Numbered from the stretch's first letter, positions 17,680-26,111 are shown. The stretch is DNA of 64,000 nt from Chitinophagaceae bacterium (GCA_019638615.1 JAHBTL010000014.1:1-64000); one strand, 5' to 3'. The notes: generated from the letters alone by a model not told the origin. Program-made: numbers and translations.

Positions 17680-18582
17680 TCAGCTGACAGCTTTCCCGTT
17701 TACATTGATTTCTTCCCGCAGGAATTTGATAAAATAATCGAAGAAAGCCGGGTACACCCGGTCACGCATCCGCGCAATATACTGCTGCCTGAAAAAACCT
17801 TCGCGCCGGATCTTTACCGCTTTGATTCCTTTATCCATATAAGGTTTTAACGCCCAGTTAGCCATTACAATCACTCCCATATTGGCCTTCACCAGTTCAA
17901 TGGAAGCTTCCGTCAATGGCAGTATGATCAGCTTTTTAGGCTGAACGCCCTTAGGAGTAAGCTCGTTCCTGAAAATGGAAACGGTATCCAACGGCAGTGA
18001 ATGAATGATCAGGTGTACGTCCCTGAAATCTTCCGCTTTTACATAAGCGCGTTCAGCCCAGGGGTGCCTGCAGGATACCACAGCCAGCATCTCATCGGAA
18101 AATAATTTAATAAATTCTACTTTGTCGAAATGTTCCGGGTTACTGGTAAGCGCAATATCCAGCTCCCCATCCAACAGCTTTTCAAGCGGGTGATGAGTGG
18201 CCTCAAATACGATCTCGATCTCTACTCCCGGAAATTGTTCATTGAATTTTTTCAGCACTGCAGGCAACCAGTGATAGCTTGTATAACATTCCGTGCTGAT
18301 CCTTATAACCCCCTGCTCTCCCTTCATCATTTTTCTAACTTCCGCTTCAGTTTTATCCGTTTCTGCTATTATCCTGATAGCGCTTGCATATAATTTTTTG
18401 CCGATGGGGGTAAGTATCAGTTTCTTGTTACGGCGATAGAAAATCTGGGCACCTACCTGCAGCTCCGCTTCTTTTAACTGGTAGCTCAATGCGCTTTGTG
18501 AAAGATGCAATACGTCTATGGCACGCGTAATGCCGCCCTCCTCAACAATTGCCTTGATCAATTTCAGGTACCTGATTTCCAT
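17680..18582 (-). CDS. LysR-family transcriptional regulator
   Basis: A 300-residue regulator. The N-terminal winged helix-turn-helix (about residues 1-60, EEGGITRAIDVLHLSQSALS) is followed by a coiled linker and a periplasmic-binding-protein-like effector domain (about 90-295). The domain pattern resembles MetR-like LysR proteins, which sense small sulfur metabolites, but the ligand here is unknown. It starts 7 bp after the hemerythrin-like gene on the same strand, so the two are co-transcribed. It converges with the di-haem peroxidase gene. Confidence 0.92.
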   Translation of the reverse strand: MEIRYLKLIKAIVEEGGITRAIDVLHLSQSALSYQLKEAELQVGAQIFYRRNKKLILTPIGKKLYASAIRIIAETDKTEAEVRKMMKGEQGVIRISTECYTSYHWLPAVLKKFNEQFPGVEIEIVFEATHHPLEKLLDGELDIALTSNPEHFDKVEFIKLFSDEMLAVVSCRHPWAERAYVKAEDFRDVHLIIHSLPLDTVSIFRNELTPKGVQPKKLIILPLTEASIELVKANMGVIVMANWALKPYMDKGIKAVKIRREGFFRQQYIARMRDRVYPAFFDYFIKFLREEINVNGKAVS

Positions 18583-18589
18583 TGTTTAA

Positions 18590-19090
18590 CTACAACGATG
18601 ATTTTTCATTTTTCCAGAATTCATCATGATACAGGTTTTTCATACCGGGCGAAATATTTTTTGCCAGCAGCGATGTGTGGATCTGTTTCAATTGCTCAAC
18701 AGTGAATGTATTTTTGAGGAGGGGAAAAAGCTTTTTTTCTTCAAATTGTATGTGCGTGTCTAATAAATTCACCAAATCTGTCAATTCAGCAGGAGTCACA
18801 ACATCTTTTGCGGTTATGATTTGCCGGATCCTGTTGTACAGCAACGAATGATCCTCCAGCGCTTTTTTAACAACCGGCCTCGATGTATCGCCTAAAAGCA
18901 ACAGCTCTTCCTCCTTCAGATGAGGATCCAGGTTCTGATCCCAGAAATACATTATATACTGAACAATACGGTGGGGAGCTATATTCAGTTTAATACCTTC
19001 TTTTATGCGCCAGCAAAACAATAAGCCGGAACGATGATCCTCTCGGAGCGGGTGGAAACAATGAATGTGGTCAAAATATTTATTGTCCAT
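18590..19090 (-). CDS. hemerythrin-like (HHE) domain protein
   Basis: About 166 residues from the ATG at 19090 (MDNKYFDHIHC); a TTG at 19099 is possible but weaker. Histidine and glutamate ligands of an HHE di-iron bundle are spaced as expected: HPLREDHRSGLLFCWRI, LDPHLKEEELL, LEDHSLLYNRI and LDTHIQFEEKKLFPLL. Such proteins bind O2 or NO or serve in iron-sulfur repair. It heads a two-gene operon with the LysR regulator and is divergent from the Rrf2-oxidase operon, which also ends in a hemerythrin-fold repair protein. This supports a shared role in NO or oxidative stress (inference). Confidence 0.85.
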   Translation of the reverse strand: MDNKYFDHIHCFHPLREDHRSGLLFCWRIKEGIKLNIAPHRIVQYIMYFWDQNLDPHLKEEELLLLGDTSRPVVKKALEDHSLLYNRIRQIITAKDVVTPAELTDLVNLLDTHIQFEEKKLFPLLKNTFTVEQLKQIHTSLLAKNISPGMKNLYHDEFWKNEKSSL

Positions 19091-19109
19091 TTTACACAAA
19101 GTTATAGTT

Positions 19110-19133
19110 ATAAAGGACTCATTTGTCCTTTAT
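19110..19133. promoter_or_regulatory. Perfect inverted repeat operator between hemerythrin and Rrf2 genes
   Basis: ATAAAGGAC-N6-GTCCTTTAT, nine-base perfect arms, in the 112-bp divergent intergenic region. A related element lies before the di-haem peroxidase (16393-16416). It could be the site of the Rrf2 or LysR product or of an FNR/CRP-type regulator. Confidence 0.6.
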
Positions 19134-19135
19134 GC

Positions 19136-19163
19136 CAAATAAAAGATATTCCTATCCTCTATT
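19136..19163. promoter_or_regulatory. Second inverted repeat upstream of the Rrf2 gene
   Basis: AAATA-N3-GATA-TTCC-TATC-N3-TATTT, symmetric with nine paired positions in each arm. It sits 40 bp before the Rrf2 start and differs from the repeat at 19110-19133, so it may belong to a different regulator, possibly Rrf2 autoregulation. Confidence 0.5.
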
Positions 19164-19202
19164 TACAAAATGTGTATTATCTTCGTGTCATAAAAACGGA
19201 AA

Positions 19203-19634
19203 ATGTTTTCAAAAACATGTGAATATGCCATCAGGGCTATGATATTCATCGCTCAAAAAACAACCGAGGGAGACCGTATCGGTATCAGGGAAATAGCCAG
19301 GGGCATCGATTCTCCTGAACATTTTATCGCCAAAATTTTACAGGAGCTAAGCAGGAAAGGAATTGTACAGTCTGCCAAAGGACCGAACGGAGGCTTTTAC
19401 CTGGATGCGCACTCCATGAAGCAATCCCTTGCTGATATTGTAAGAGCCGTAGATGGGGATAAAATCTTCCAGGGTTGCGGTCTTGGCTTAAGGCATTGCT
19501 CGGAAACACATCCCTGCCCCATACATCATGAATTTAAAAGTGTGCGGAAACAATTATTCCAGATGCTGGAAAAAGCAAAAGTAGGCGCCTTTACAGATGC
19601 ACTGGAGACCAGCCTGGCTTACTTAAGGCGTTAA
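19203..19634 (+). CDS. Rrf2-family regulator with three cysteines (NsrR/IscR-like)
   Basis: A 143-residue transcription factor. The winged helix occupies about residues 1-70 (CEYAIRAMIFIAQ, PEHFIAKILQELSRKGIV). Three cysteines, Cys92, Cys99 and Cys105, lie in the loop (GCGLGLRHCSETHPCPIHH) where NsrR and IscR hold an iron-sulfur cluster. The spacing is close to, though not identical with, IscR (92, 98, 104). It precedes the oxidase operon by 47 bp and is divergent from the hemerythrin gene. A sensor of NO or of cluster status for this locus is the likely role. Confidence 0.9.
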   Translation: MFSKTCEYAIRAMIFIAQKTTEGDRIGIREIARGIDSPEHFIAKILQELSRKGIVQSAKGPNGGFYLDAHSMKQSLADIVRAVDGDKIFQGCGLGLRHCSETHPCPIHHEFKSVRKQLFQMLEKAKVGAFTDALETSLAYLRR

Positions 19635-19651
19635 GCTTTTTTTTGAAACAA

Positions 19652-19675
19652 TAAAAGATAAAAAGGTATTAATAT
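19652..19675. promoter_or_regulatory. Inverted repeat before the oxidase operon
   Basis: AAGATA and TATCTT arms separated by about 12 bases, in the 47-bp gap between the Rrf2 gene and the oxidase start. Position suggests control of the operon; assignment is weak. Confidence 0.35.
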
Positions 19676-19681
19676 CTTATT

Positions 19682-21838
19682 ATGAAAACAAAAGCATTTT
19701 TTTCTGTCATTGTTCTGATTGCTGTTGCTGTTTGCCCCGGTTTTTTGCCGGCTTACGCGCAGGAGATGAAGCTTTCTGATTTTTCTTTCGCGTCGGAAAG
19801 CGCCTGGCTGGGAGTGGTATCGCTGATCGTTGCGGTATTGTTCGTAGTGGCAATGCTGCTTCGTAAAAAAGTAGCCGAGCTCAGAAAAAGCTATCAAAAG
19901 CAAAAAGAAAAGGATGATGGTGGCAGGCTTAAAGAACATGTAACCCGGCTTAACAGCAACCAGATTGAAAAGCTGCTGCAATATAAAAAAGCAAAACGTA
20001 CCGGCACATTTTTCCTGGTTGTATCGCTGCTTTCTGCCTGTATGCCTTTTTCTGCTAACAGGGTATGGGCCCAGGCTGCTGCAACTGATGAAAGCTCATT
20101 ATTAGGAGAAGGAGGCATCGTAATTACACTTGTGCTTGTTTTAATACCCATACTTGCAGGTTTTATTCTGCTGATGATCAAAATAGGGAACGCCATTAAC
20201 CAGCAGAAAAACAAGATAAGGCTGGAAGAAGCCTCAAAGCTGGCCGGTTATTTAAAAGACCTTCCCGAAGAAGAAATAGACGCTATACTGAAAAAAAGAA
20301 AAAAGGCGCTGGACTATACGCTCACCAACCATGAGCTGTCAGGCACTGAACCCGCAGAAGACAGCAAAGGATTACTGAGCATTACAAGGGAACCCGGATT
20401 GCCCATCGTATCTGTTAAAAAGAAAGCCCTCCCCCGCCCCCATATTGATCCTGCGCTGGCAAAACTGGTGCTGGGATACCTGGTATGCGCTACCTGCTGG
20501 TTATTGTTTGGAACAACGGTAGGGCAATATGTGGGCATCAAATTTATAGCGCCGGACGCCGACCATGTAAGCTGGCTGAGCTTCGGCAGATTACGCCCGG
20601 TGCACACCAACGCCGTATTCTGGGGATGGGCATCGCTTGCCATGATAGGGCTGGGATTTTATATAGTGCCCCGTGTAAGCAATGTAAGATTATACAGCCT
20701 GCGCATGGGCTGGTATGCACTGTATCTCATCAACGCTTCTGTTCTTATCGGAACGATATGCCTGATGGCGGGCATTAACAACGGGGGTGGCGAATACAGG
20801 GAATATACCTGGCCGGTAATGCTGCTGTTTGGGCTGGGACTGGCATTGACGCTTGTAAATTTTTTTCAGACCATTGCCCGCCGGGCTACAAAGGAAATTT
20901 ACATCTCGAACTGGTACATGGTTGCGGCTATTATTTTTACGATTGTTATTTCGCTGGCAGCTTATATACCCTATTGGCAAAACGGGCTGGGTGAAACCAT
21001 CATACAGGGATATTATATGCACCAGGGAGTAGGCATGTGGTTTATGCTGTTCACGCTGGGGATCGTTTATTATTTTTTGCCGCAGCAACTGAATAAGCCT
21101 ATTTATTCCTATAGTCTCGGCATACTTGCTTTTTGGACACAAATACTTTTTTACACCTTAATTGGTACACACCACTTTGTATTCAGCGCCATTCCCTGGT
21201 GGTTACAAACGGTAGCCATTGTGGGAAGCGCCGGCATGGCCATACCGGTGATTGCAGGCACTACCAATTTTCTCATGACCTTTAAAGGCGCCTGGTACAA
21301 AGTAAGAAACAGCTATACGCTGCCGTTCTTCCTGGTGGGGACTATTTTTTATTTTACCGGCTCTATGCAGGGCACGGCGGAAGCTTTCCGCTTTACCAAC
21401 CTGCTCTGGCATTTTACAGATTTCACTGTTGCCCATTCGCATTTAACCATGTATGGCATTATATGCTTTTTCCTGTGGGCCGCCATATATACGGTATTGC
21501 CGAGGCTTACAGGCAAAGAAGCTCCGCAAATTACCATGGGTGCTCATTTCTGGCTGGCCCTGATCGGTTTGATGTTTTATACCATTCCGTTGATGTACGG
21601 AGGAACATTGAAAGGGCTTTTATGGATGGAAGGCAAACCGTTTATGGAAGGTGTAACGCTGATGGCTCCTTATTGGTTATGGCGTGCTATAGGAGGCAGC
21701 CTCATGTGGCTGTCGCACCTGTTTTTTGCCTATAACATATATAAAATGATAGTTCGCAGCAATAAGGTGGATATCAGGGAAGTCGCCATCCAAAAGCTGC
21801 AACACGAAATAAAGGAAGCACCGCAACCTGTAGACTAA
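19682..21838 (+). CDS. ccoN: cbb3-like cytochrome c oxidase subunit I with long N-terminal extension
   Basis: Haem-copper oxidase subunit of 718 residues; CcoN is normally about 480. The core begins near residue 255. The low-spin haem His is His308 in FGRLRPVHTNAVF. The helix VI CuB His is in MHQGVGMWF, the active-site Tyr and His pair in LFYTLIGTHHFVF, and the haem ligands near the end in VAHSHLTMYG. Tyr in helix VII matches O2-reducing cbb3 enzymes, whereas the last block looks more like NorB of NO reductases. The first 250 residues are extra: two tandem modules, each a signal-like hydrophobic segment ending in an AQ dipeptide, a membrane segment and a charged helix. The CcoO-like fusion gene follows after 14 bp. 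Confidence 0.88.
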   Translation: MKTKAFFSVIVLIAVAVCPGFLPAYAQEMKLSDFSFASESAWLGVVSLIVAVLFVVAMLLRKKVAELRKSYQKQKEKDDGGRLKEHVTRLNSNQIEKLLQYKKAKRTGTFFLVVSLLSACMPFSANRVWAQAAATDESSLLGEGGIVITLVLVLIPILAGFILLMIKIGNAINQQKNKIRLEEASKLAGYLKDLPEEEIDAILKKRKKALDYTLTNHELSGTEPAEDSKGLLSITREPGLPIVSVKKKALPRPHIDPALAKLVLGYLVCATCWLLFGTTVGQYVGIKFIAPDADHVSWLSFGRLRPVHTNAVFWGWASLAMIGLGFYIVPRVSNVRLYSLRMGWYALYLINASVLIGTICLMAGINNGGGEYREYTWPVMLLFGLGLALTLVNFFQTIARRATKEIYISNWYMVAAIIFTIVISLAAYIPYWQNGLGETIIQGYYMHQGVGMWFMLFTLGIVYYFLPQQLNKPIYSYSLGILAFWTQILFYTLIGTHHFVFSAIPWWLQTVAIVGSAGMAIPVIAGTTNFLMTFKGAWYKVRNSYTLPFFLVGTIFYFTGSMQGTAEAFRFTNLLWHFTDFTVAHSHLTMYGIICFFLWAAIYTVLPRLTGKEAPQITMGAHFWLALIGLMFYTIPLMYGGTLKGLLWMEGKPFMEGVTLMAPYWLWRAIGGSLMWLSHLFFAYNIYKMIVRSNKVDIREVAIQKLQHEIKEAPQPVD

Positions 21839-21852
21839 TTATATTTTTTGAT

Positions 21853-22866
21853 ATGGAGCTATTTGATGATCATAAAAAATTATTTGCAACAGCCACTTTG
21901 CTTTTTGCAGGACTCACGTGGATGGTGGCTATATCACCTGCTATACAAAACCAGCAAAACAATAAGCCCTTACCGGGATGGGAGGAGCCAGGAAAAGACG
22001 CAGTAAAAGGAAAAGCATTGTTTGTAGCCAATGGCTGTGTAGCCTGCCATACCCAGCAGGTAAGAAATGTGGAAATGGATAAAGTATGGGGAAGCCGTCC
22101 GGGCATTGCGGCCGACTATGCTGGCATGTCGCGCACGGATTTTTGGCGCAATACCGCCACACTGATGGGAACGGAACGTACCGGCCCGGACCTGACGGAT
22201 ATAGGCAACCGCCAACCTTCTAAAGACTGGAACCTGGTTCACCTGTATAACCCGCGTATTGTGGTAAAGGAATCTGTTATGCCCGCGTATCCCTGGTTGT
22301 TTACCGTAAAAAAAGAGCCTGCCGCCAGTGATGTGGTGGTAAATGTGCCCGCAGCATACCTGAAGGGCAAAGAAGGAAAAGTAGTAGCCACCCCCGATGC
22401 CCTGTACCTGGTAGCCTATCTGCAATCTTTACAACAGGTAAAGCTGCCGGATGGCAAGCCGGCGCCTGGCTTTTTGTATCCGCAGGTGAAAAAGAGTGTG
22501 CAGGGTAGCAATGAAACGCAGGGCAATTTACCGGAAGGGAAAGCATTGTATGCGGCGAATTGCCAATCGTGCCACCAGGCCAATGGCGAAGGACTTGCCG
22601 GCGCTTTTCCGCCATTAAAAGGCAGCAGCGTGGTAGAAGGAGACAACCTGGAACTGTATGTGGATATTATTATGAACGGATACGACGCGCGGCAGGAATA
22701 TGGTGTGATGCCACCGGTAGGTACCAATATGAATTTTACGGAAAATGAAGTGGCGGCGATCATTAACTATGAAAGAAGCAGTTGGGGTAGTGATGCAAAA
22801 AATGTTACACCGGAAGAGATAAAAAAAGTGATGGATGTTTTACAACAAAAAATTGACGCGAAATGA
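21853..22866 (+). CDS. ccoO: CcoO-cytochrome c fusion subunit of the cbb3-like oxidase
   Basis: Membrane-anchored di-haem cytochrome of 337 residues that passes electrons to subunit I. The N-terminal anchor (about residues 10-30) is followed by a CcoO-type domain with haem motif CVACH (62-66) and the typical HTQQVRNVEMDKVWG. A second mono-haem domain, CQSCH (237-241) followed by GEGLAGAFPPLKGS, resembles one CcoP domain. Normal cbb3 oxidases have separate CcoO (one haem) and CcoP (two haems); here one polypeptide seems to replace both with two haems in total. The stop overlaps the next start by four bases (ATGA). Confidence 0.9.
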   Translation: MELFDDHKKLFATATLLFAGLTWMVAISPAIQNQQNNKPLPGWEEPGKDAVKGKALFVANGCVACHTQQVRNVEMDKVWGSRPGIAADYAGMSRTDFWRNTATLMGTERTGPDLTDIGNRQPSKDWNLVHLYNPRIVVKESVMPAYPWLFTVKKEPAASDVVVNVPAAYLKGKEGKVVATPDALYLVAYLQSLQQVKLPDGKPAPGFLYPQVKKSVQGSNETQGNLPEGKALYAANCQSCHQANGEGLAGAFPPLKGSSVVEGDNLELYVDIIMNGYDARQEYGVMPPVGTNMNFTENEVAAIINYERSSWGSDAKNVTPEEIKKVMDVLQQKIDAK

Positions 22867-23123
22867 AAAAAATAAAGCTCCTGCTCCTGTTGACTGTCTT
22901 TTTTGTACCTGCCATTGCCTGCCCGGTTTGCGAACGGCAGCAGCCGGATATGTTGAAAGGAGTTGTTCATGGCACAGGCCCCGAAAGTCAGTGGGATTAT
23001 GTGATCGTGTGGGCGATGGTTGCCGTGGTTTTGCTGACATTGTTTTTTTCTGTTAAATGGCTGGTGAAGCCCGGGGAAAAATCGGATACACATATAAAAA
23101 GGATAATACTAAACAACCAGTAA
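22863..23123 (+). CDS. small membrane protein of the oxidase operon
   Basis: An 86-residue protein with a signal-like first segment (IKLLLLLTVFFVPAIA), a CPVC pair just after it, and one membrane helix (about residues 44-66). The ATG overlaps the stop of the fusion cytochrome gene, so translation is coupled. The CxxC in a secreted position could bind copper or act in thiol exchange, but this is only suggested by position. It may serve as a CcoQ-like or assembly subunit. I do not recognise a named family. Confidence 0.72.
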   Translation: MKKIKLLLLLTVFFVPAIACPVCERQQPDMLKGVVHGTGPESQWDYVIVWAMVAVVLLTLFFSVKWLVKPGEKSDTHIKRIILNNQ

Positions 23124-23124
23124 C

Positions 23125-23529
23125 ATGAATGATAAAAGTACCATACTCATTTTTGTTGACAACGACAGCCGCCCCATAGCGGAAGTGCTGGCTCCCGTAA
23201 GTTTTGAGCTGGACACACGGAAGCTGACAGACGGAGCGCATGTATTGAGAATTGTAAGCAAAGATCCCAGCGGTAAAGAAGGCATTCGTAAAATACCGTT
23301 TGTAGTGCGCAACGGACCTGCCATTGCCATCGAAGGCATCCGGGAGAACGACGTAGTAGACGGGGTGATACCATTGATGATCAACGCCTATGGTAAAGGC
23401 GATCAAAAGTCATTCCTGATCAAGGGCAGTGAAACCCCGCAAAGTATTCCCGCATGGGTGTGGATACTTATTGTGGCTTTTGTCGGCTGGTCTATGTACT
23501 ATTTATTCAGGTATTTTCCGGCGCCTTAA
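23125..23529 (+). CDS. Ig-like-fold protein with C-terminal membrane anchor
   Basis: A 134-residue protein 1 bp after the small CPVC membrane protein, in the oxidase operon. The first 95 residues form a beta-rich segment (FELDTRKLTDGAHVLRIVSK, GIRKIPFVVRNGP) similar to small Ig-like domains. A membrane helix at about residues 109-127 (IPAWVWILIVAFVGWSMYYL) closes the protein. No signal peptide is visible, so topology is uncertain. Operon position implies an accessory subunit of the oxidase; the exact role is unknown. Confidence 0.7.
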   Translation: MNDKSTILIFVDNDSRPIAEVLAPVSFELDTRKLTDGAHVLRIVSKDPSGKEGIRKIPFVVRNGPAIAIEGIRENDVVDGVIPLMINAYGKGDQKSFLIKGSETPQSIPAWVWILIVAFVGWSMYYLFRYFPAP

Positions 23530-23574
23530 AAACAATACGGGCATTTCCATTTTACAACAATAAATTAAATCATT

Positions 23575-24291
23575 ATGAACATCACAGCACAAAACATTAT
23601 CGGAGAATTAACAGCGCTCGACTATCGCACAGCGCTTGTATTTAAGGAAAATGGAATTGATTTTTGCTGCAATGGCAACCGCAGCATTGCGGAAGCCTGC
23701 CATCATGACGATGACCGGATCAGCGCGATCATTGCCGCATTACAAAAAGCTACCGCAACAGATAAAACAGCCGGAGCCGATTACAATTCCTGGCCGCTGG
23801 ATTTACTGGCAGACTACATTGAGAAAAAACATCATCGTTATGTAACCGGCAGGATAGCTGAAATTCAACCGCTTTTAAATAAGGTCGTGAAGGTGCATGC
23901 CGGCCAGCATCCCGAATTAACAGAAGTGGAAAGATTATTCAATGAGTCTGCCGGCGAGCTCACTGCCCACATGAAAAAAGAAGAGCTGATCCTGTTCCCC
24001 TTTATCAGGAAGATGGCAGCGGCAGGAGATTCTCCTGTACATGCACCATTTGGCAGTGTGCAAAATCCCATCAGCATGATGATGCATGAGCACAATAACG
24101 AAGGAGAACGTTTCAGGAAAATAGCGGATTTGACCAATCAGTATACAGTGCCCGGGGATGCCTGCAATACCTACAGGGTAACGTTCGCGCTGTTAAAAGA
24201 GTTTGAAGAAGACCTTCATTTGCATATTCACCTGGAGAACAACATTCTTTTCCCGAAAGCCATTGCCCTGGAACAGCAGCCGGTTGCTTAA
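23575..24291 (+). CDS. ric: iron-sulfur cluster repair di-iron protein (RIC/ScdA/YtfE)
   Basis: A 238-residue cytoplasmic protein that repairs iron-sulfur clusters damaged by NO or peroxide. The N-terminal ScdA domain has the CC pair in GIDFCCNGNRSIAEAC. The hemerythrin part supplies ligands in HHRYVTGRI, HAGQHPELTEVE, HMKKEELILFPF, MMHEHNNEGE and HIHLENNILFP. Forty-five bases after the oxidase operon genes, same direction, and probably the last gene of that unit. Together with the Rrf2 sensor and the hemerythrin-like protein it points to a nitrosative-stress function of the whole locus. Confidence 0.95.
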   Translation: MNITAQNIIGELTALDYRTALVFKENGIDFCCNGNRSIAEACHHDDDRISAIIAALQKATATDKTAGADYNSWPLDLLADYIEKKHHRYVTGRIAEIQPLLNKVVKVHAGQHPELTEVERLFNESAGELTAHMKKEELILFPFIRKMAAAGDSPVHAPFGSVQNPISMMMHEHNNEGERFRKIADLTNQYTVPGDACNTYRVTFALLKEFEEDLHLHIHLENNILFPKAIALEQQPVA

Positions 24292-24385
24292 TTCAACGGA
24301 AAACACCTCTTCAGTCATATTCAAATCCAATGTTGATAAACCAGCGGATAAATTTACCCGGAAGTGCTTGTTGTACGGGTTGGCT

Positions 24386-24424
24386 AAAAGTTTGATGAAA
24401 ATTCATTCATCAAACTTTTTTATT
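24386..24424 (+). terminator. Intrinsic terminator after the oxidase-RIC operon
   Basis: A perfect 14-bp stem AAAAGTTTGATGAA / TTCATCAAACTTTT with a 6-nt loop, flanked by A and T runs, so it can also end the converging permease transcript. Confidence 0.85.
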
Positions 24425-24452
24425 TGAAATGCTTAATTTTTTAAATACTCAT

Positions 24453-26111
24453 TTATCCGGCTGCAGTATTCTTTTTCATGATGCGCATCATGTACGTCAA
24501 TACATGTACTCCTGCAAAGATCAGGGAGAAGTAGAACAGCCCGGTGTCTTCCCCGTTGGTTTGCGCGTGATGAACGAACGCGATAACACCCAATGCCAGG
24601 CTCAATACCAGTCCGCTGATACCTACCACTTTGTTGCCCTGGGATTTGGTGCCAGGTAAATTACCCGATAGCTTGCTGTGGTAGATGCCATACCACAGAT
24701 AGATATCGAAGCCGATGATCATCCATACGATCAGCCGTATCCACGTATCCAGTGGCAAAAACGCCATCATGAAAAAGCAGGTGGCTATGCCGAGTATAGG
24801 CACAACAGGAACCAATGGGGTTTTAAAAGCACGGGGAGCATCCGGCATTTTTACCCTCATCACCCATACGCCGATACAAACCAGTATAAAAGCGAAAAGG
24901 GTGCCGATGCTTGTCATCTCCCCTACCACGCGGGCAGGTACAAAAGCAGCAAATAAGCTCACAAAAAGCATGAACATCAGGTTGCTCCGAGCGGGCGTTT
25001 GAAATTTAGGGTGAACAGCGGAAAAGATTTTAGGCAACAATCCGTCTTTGCTCATGCTGAAAAATACGCGGCTCTGTCCCATCAGCATCACCAAAATTAC
25101 TGATGCATATCCGGCAAGAATGGCTACAATGATCGCCCGGTTCAGCCAGGGATAATCAGGATGTATAACGCCCGATGCATCAGGAGTGCCCATGTGTTCA
25201 ATAGCTACAGCAACAGGAGCAATGCCGTCCTGCCCTTTAAACGAGGTATAATTGGTAACGCCCGTCATGACGTGCGCAAACAAAAGATACAATACGGTGC
25301 AAATAATCAATGAGCCGAGAATGCCGATGGGCATATCCTTTTTAGGGTTTTTTGCTTCCTGCGCCGCGGTGCTTACCGCATCGAAGCCTATATATGCAAA
25401 GAATACAATCGCCGCGGCTCTTACCACACCGCTAAAACCGAATTCACCGAAAGTGCCTGTATTATCAGGAATATAAGGCACATAATTGTCGTTGTTGATG
25501 TATTTCCATCCCAGGAAAATAAAAATAAGCACGACGGCGACTTTCAGCGCTACAATGATCGCGTTCACAAAAGCGCTCTCCTGGGTTCCTTTAATAAGCA
25601 GCAAGCTCATCAACACAACAATAAACACAGCCGGCAGGTTAATTAGGCCGCCATCCCAGGGACCCACCATGAACGCGGCAGGTAAATGCACATCAAAGCC
25701 TTCCAGGAACTTAACAAGGTACCTGCTCCAGCTAATGCTGACAGTAGCGGCTCCTACAGCATATTCCAATACCAGGTCCCATCCTATTATCCAGGCTATG
25801 AATTCGCCCATGGTGGCATAGCTGTAAGTATAGGCGCTTCCTGCCACCGGTATCATAGAAGCAAATTCCGCATAACACAATCCCGCAAAAGCGCAACCCA
25901 GCGCCGCTATAACGAACGATATGGTAATGGCGGGCCCTGCCTGGTTAGCCGCGGCGCCACCCGTTATGGAAAACAAACCCGCACCGATAATAGCGCCGAT
26001 TCCCAAAGCCACCAATGCCCAGGGTCCCAATGTACGTTTCAAACTGTGTGAACCGGTTTCCTGCGCTTCGGCTATCAGTCCTGCCAGAGGCTTTTTAACA
26101 AATAAACTCAT
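24453..26111 (-). CDS. APC-family amino acid permease
   Basis: Inner-membrane transporter of 552 residues with about 12-14 membrane segments. The first helices carry the APC consensus GIGAIIGAGLFSITGGAAA, and AEFASMIPVAGSAYTYSYA follows, as in cationic amino acid transporters. FAYIGFDAVSTAAQEAKNPKKD is the family loop. The substrate is probably an amino acid, not fixed by sequence. Monocistronic; it converges with the RIC operon, with a terminator between them. Confidence 0.93.
   Translation of the reverse strand: MSLFVKKPLAGLIAEAQETGSHSLKRTLGPWALVALGIGAIIGAGLFSITGGAAANQAGPAITISFVIAALGCAFAGLCYAEFASMIPVAGSAYTYSYATMGEFIAWIIGWDLVLEYAVGAATVSISWSRYLVKFLEGFDVHLPAAFMVGPWDGGLINLPAVFIVVLMSLLLIKGTQESAFVNAIIVALKVAVVLIFIFLGWKYINNDNYVPYIPDNTGTFGEFGFSGVVRAAAIVFFAYIGFDAVSTAAQEAKNPKKDMPIGILGSLIICTVLYLLFAHVMTGVTNYTSFKGQDGIAPVAVAIEHMGTPDASGVIHPDYPWLNRAIIVAILAGYASVILVMLMGQSRVFFSMSKDGLLPKIFSAVHPKFQTPARSNLMFMLFVSLFAAFVPARVVGEMTSIGTLFAFILVCIGVWVMRVKMPDAPRAFKTPLVPVVPILGIATCFFMMAFLPLDTWIRLIVWMIIGFDIYLWYGIYHSKLSGNLPGTKSQGNKVVGISGLVLSLALGVIAFVHHAQTNGEDTGLFYFSLIFAGVHVLTYMMRIMKKNTAAG

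Noticed and set aside
20690-21142. 150-codon minus-strand frame within the oxidase gene
   Set aside because: Shadow of a strongly conserved haem-copper oxidase.
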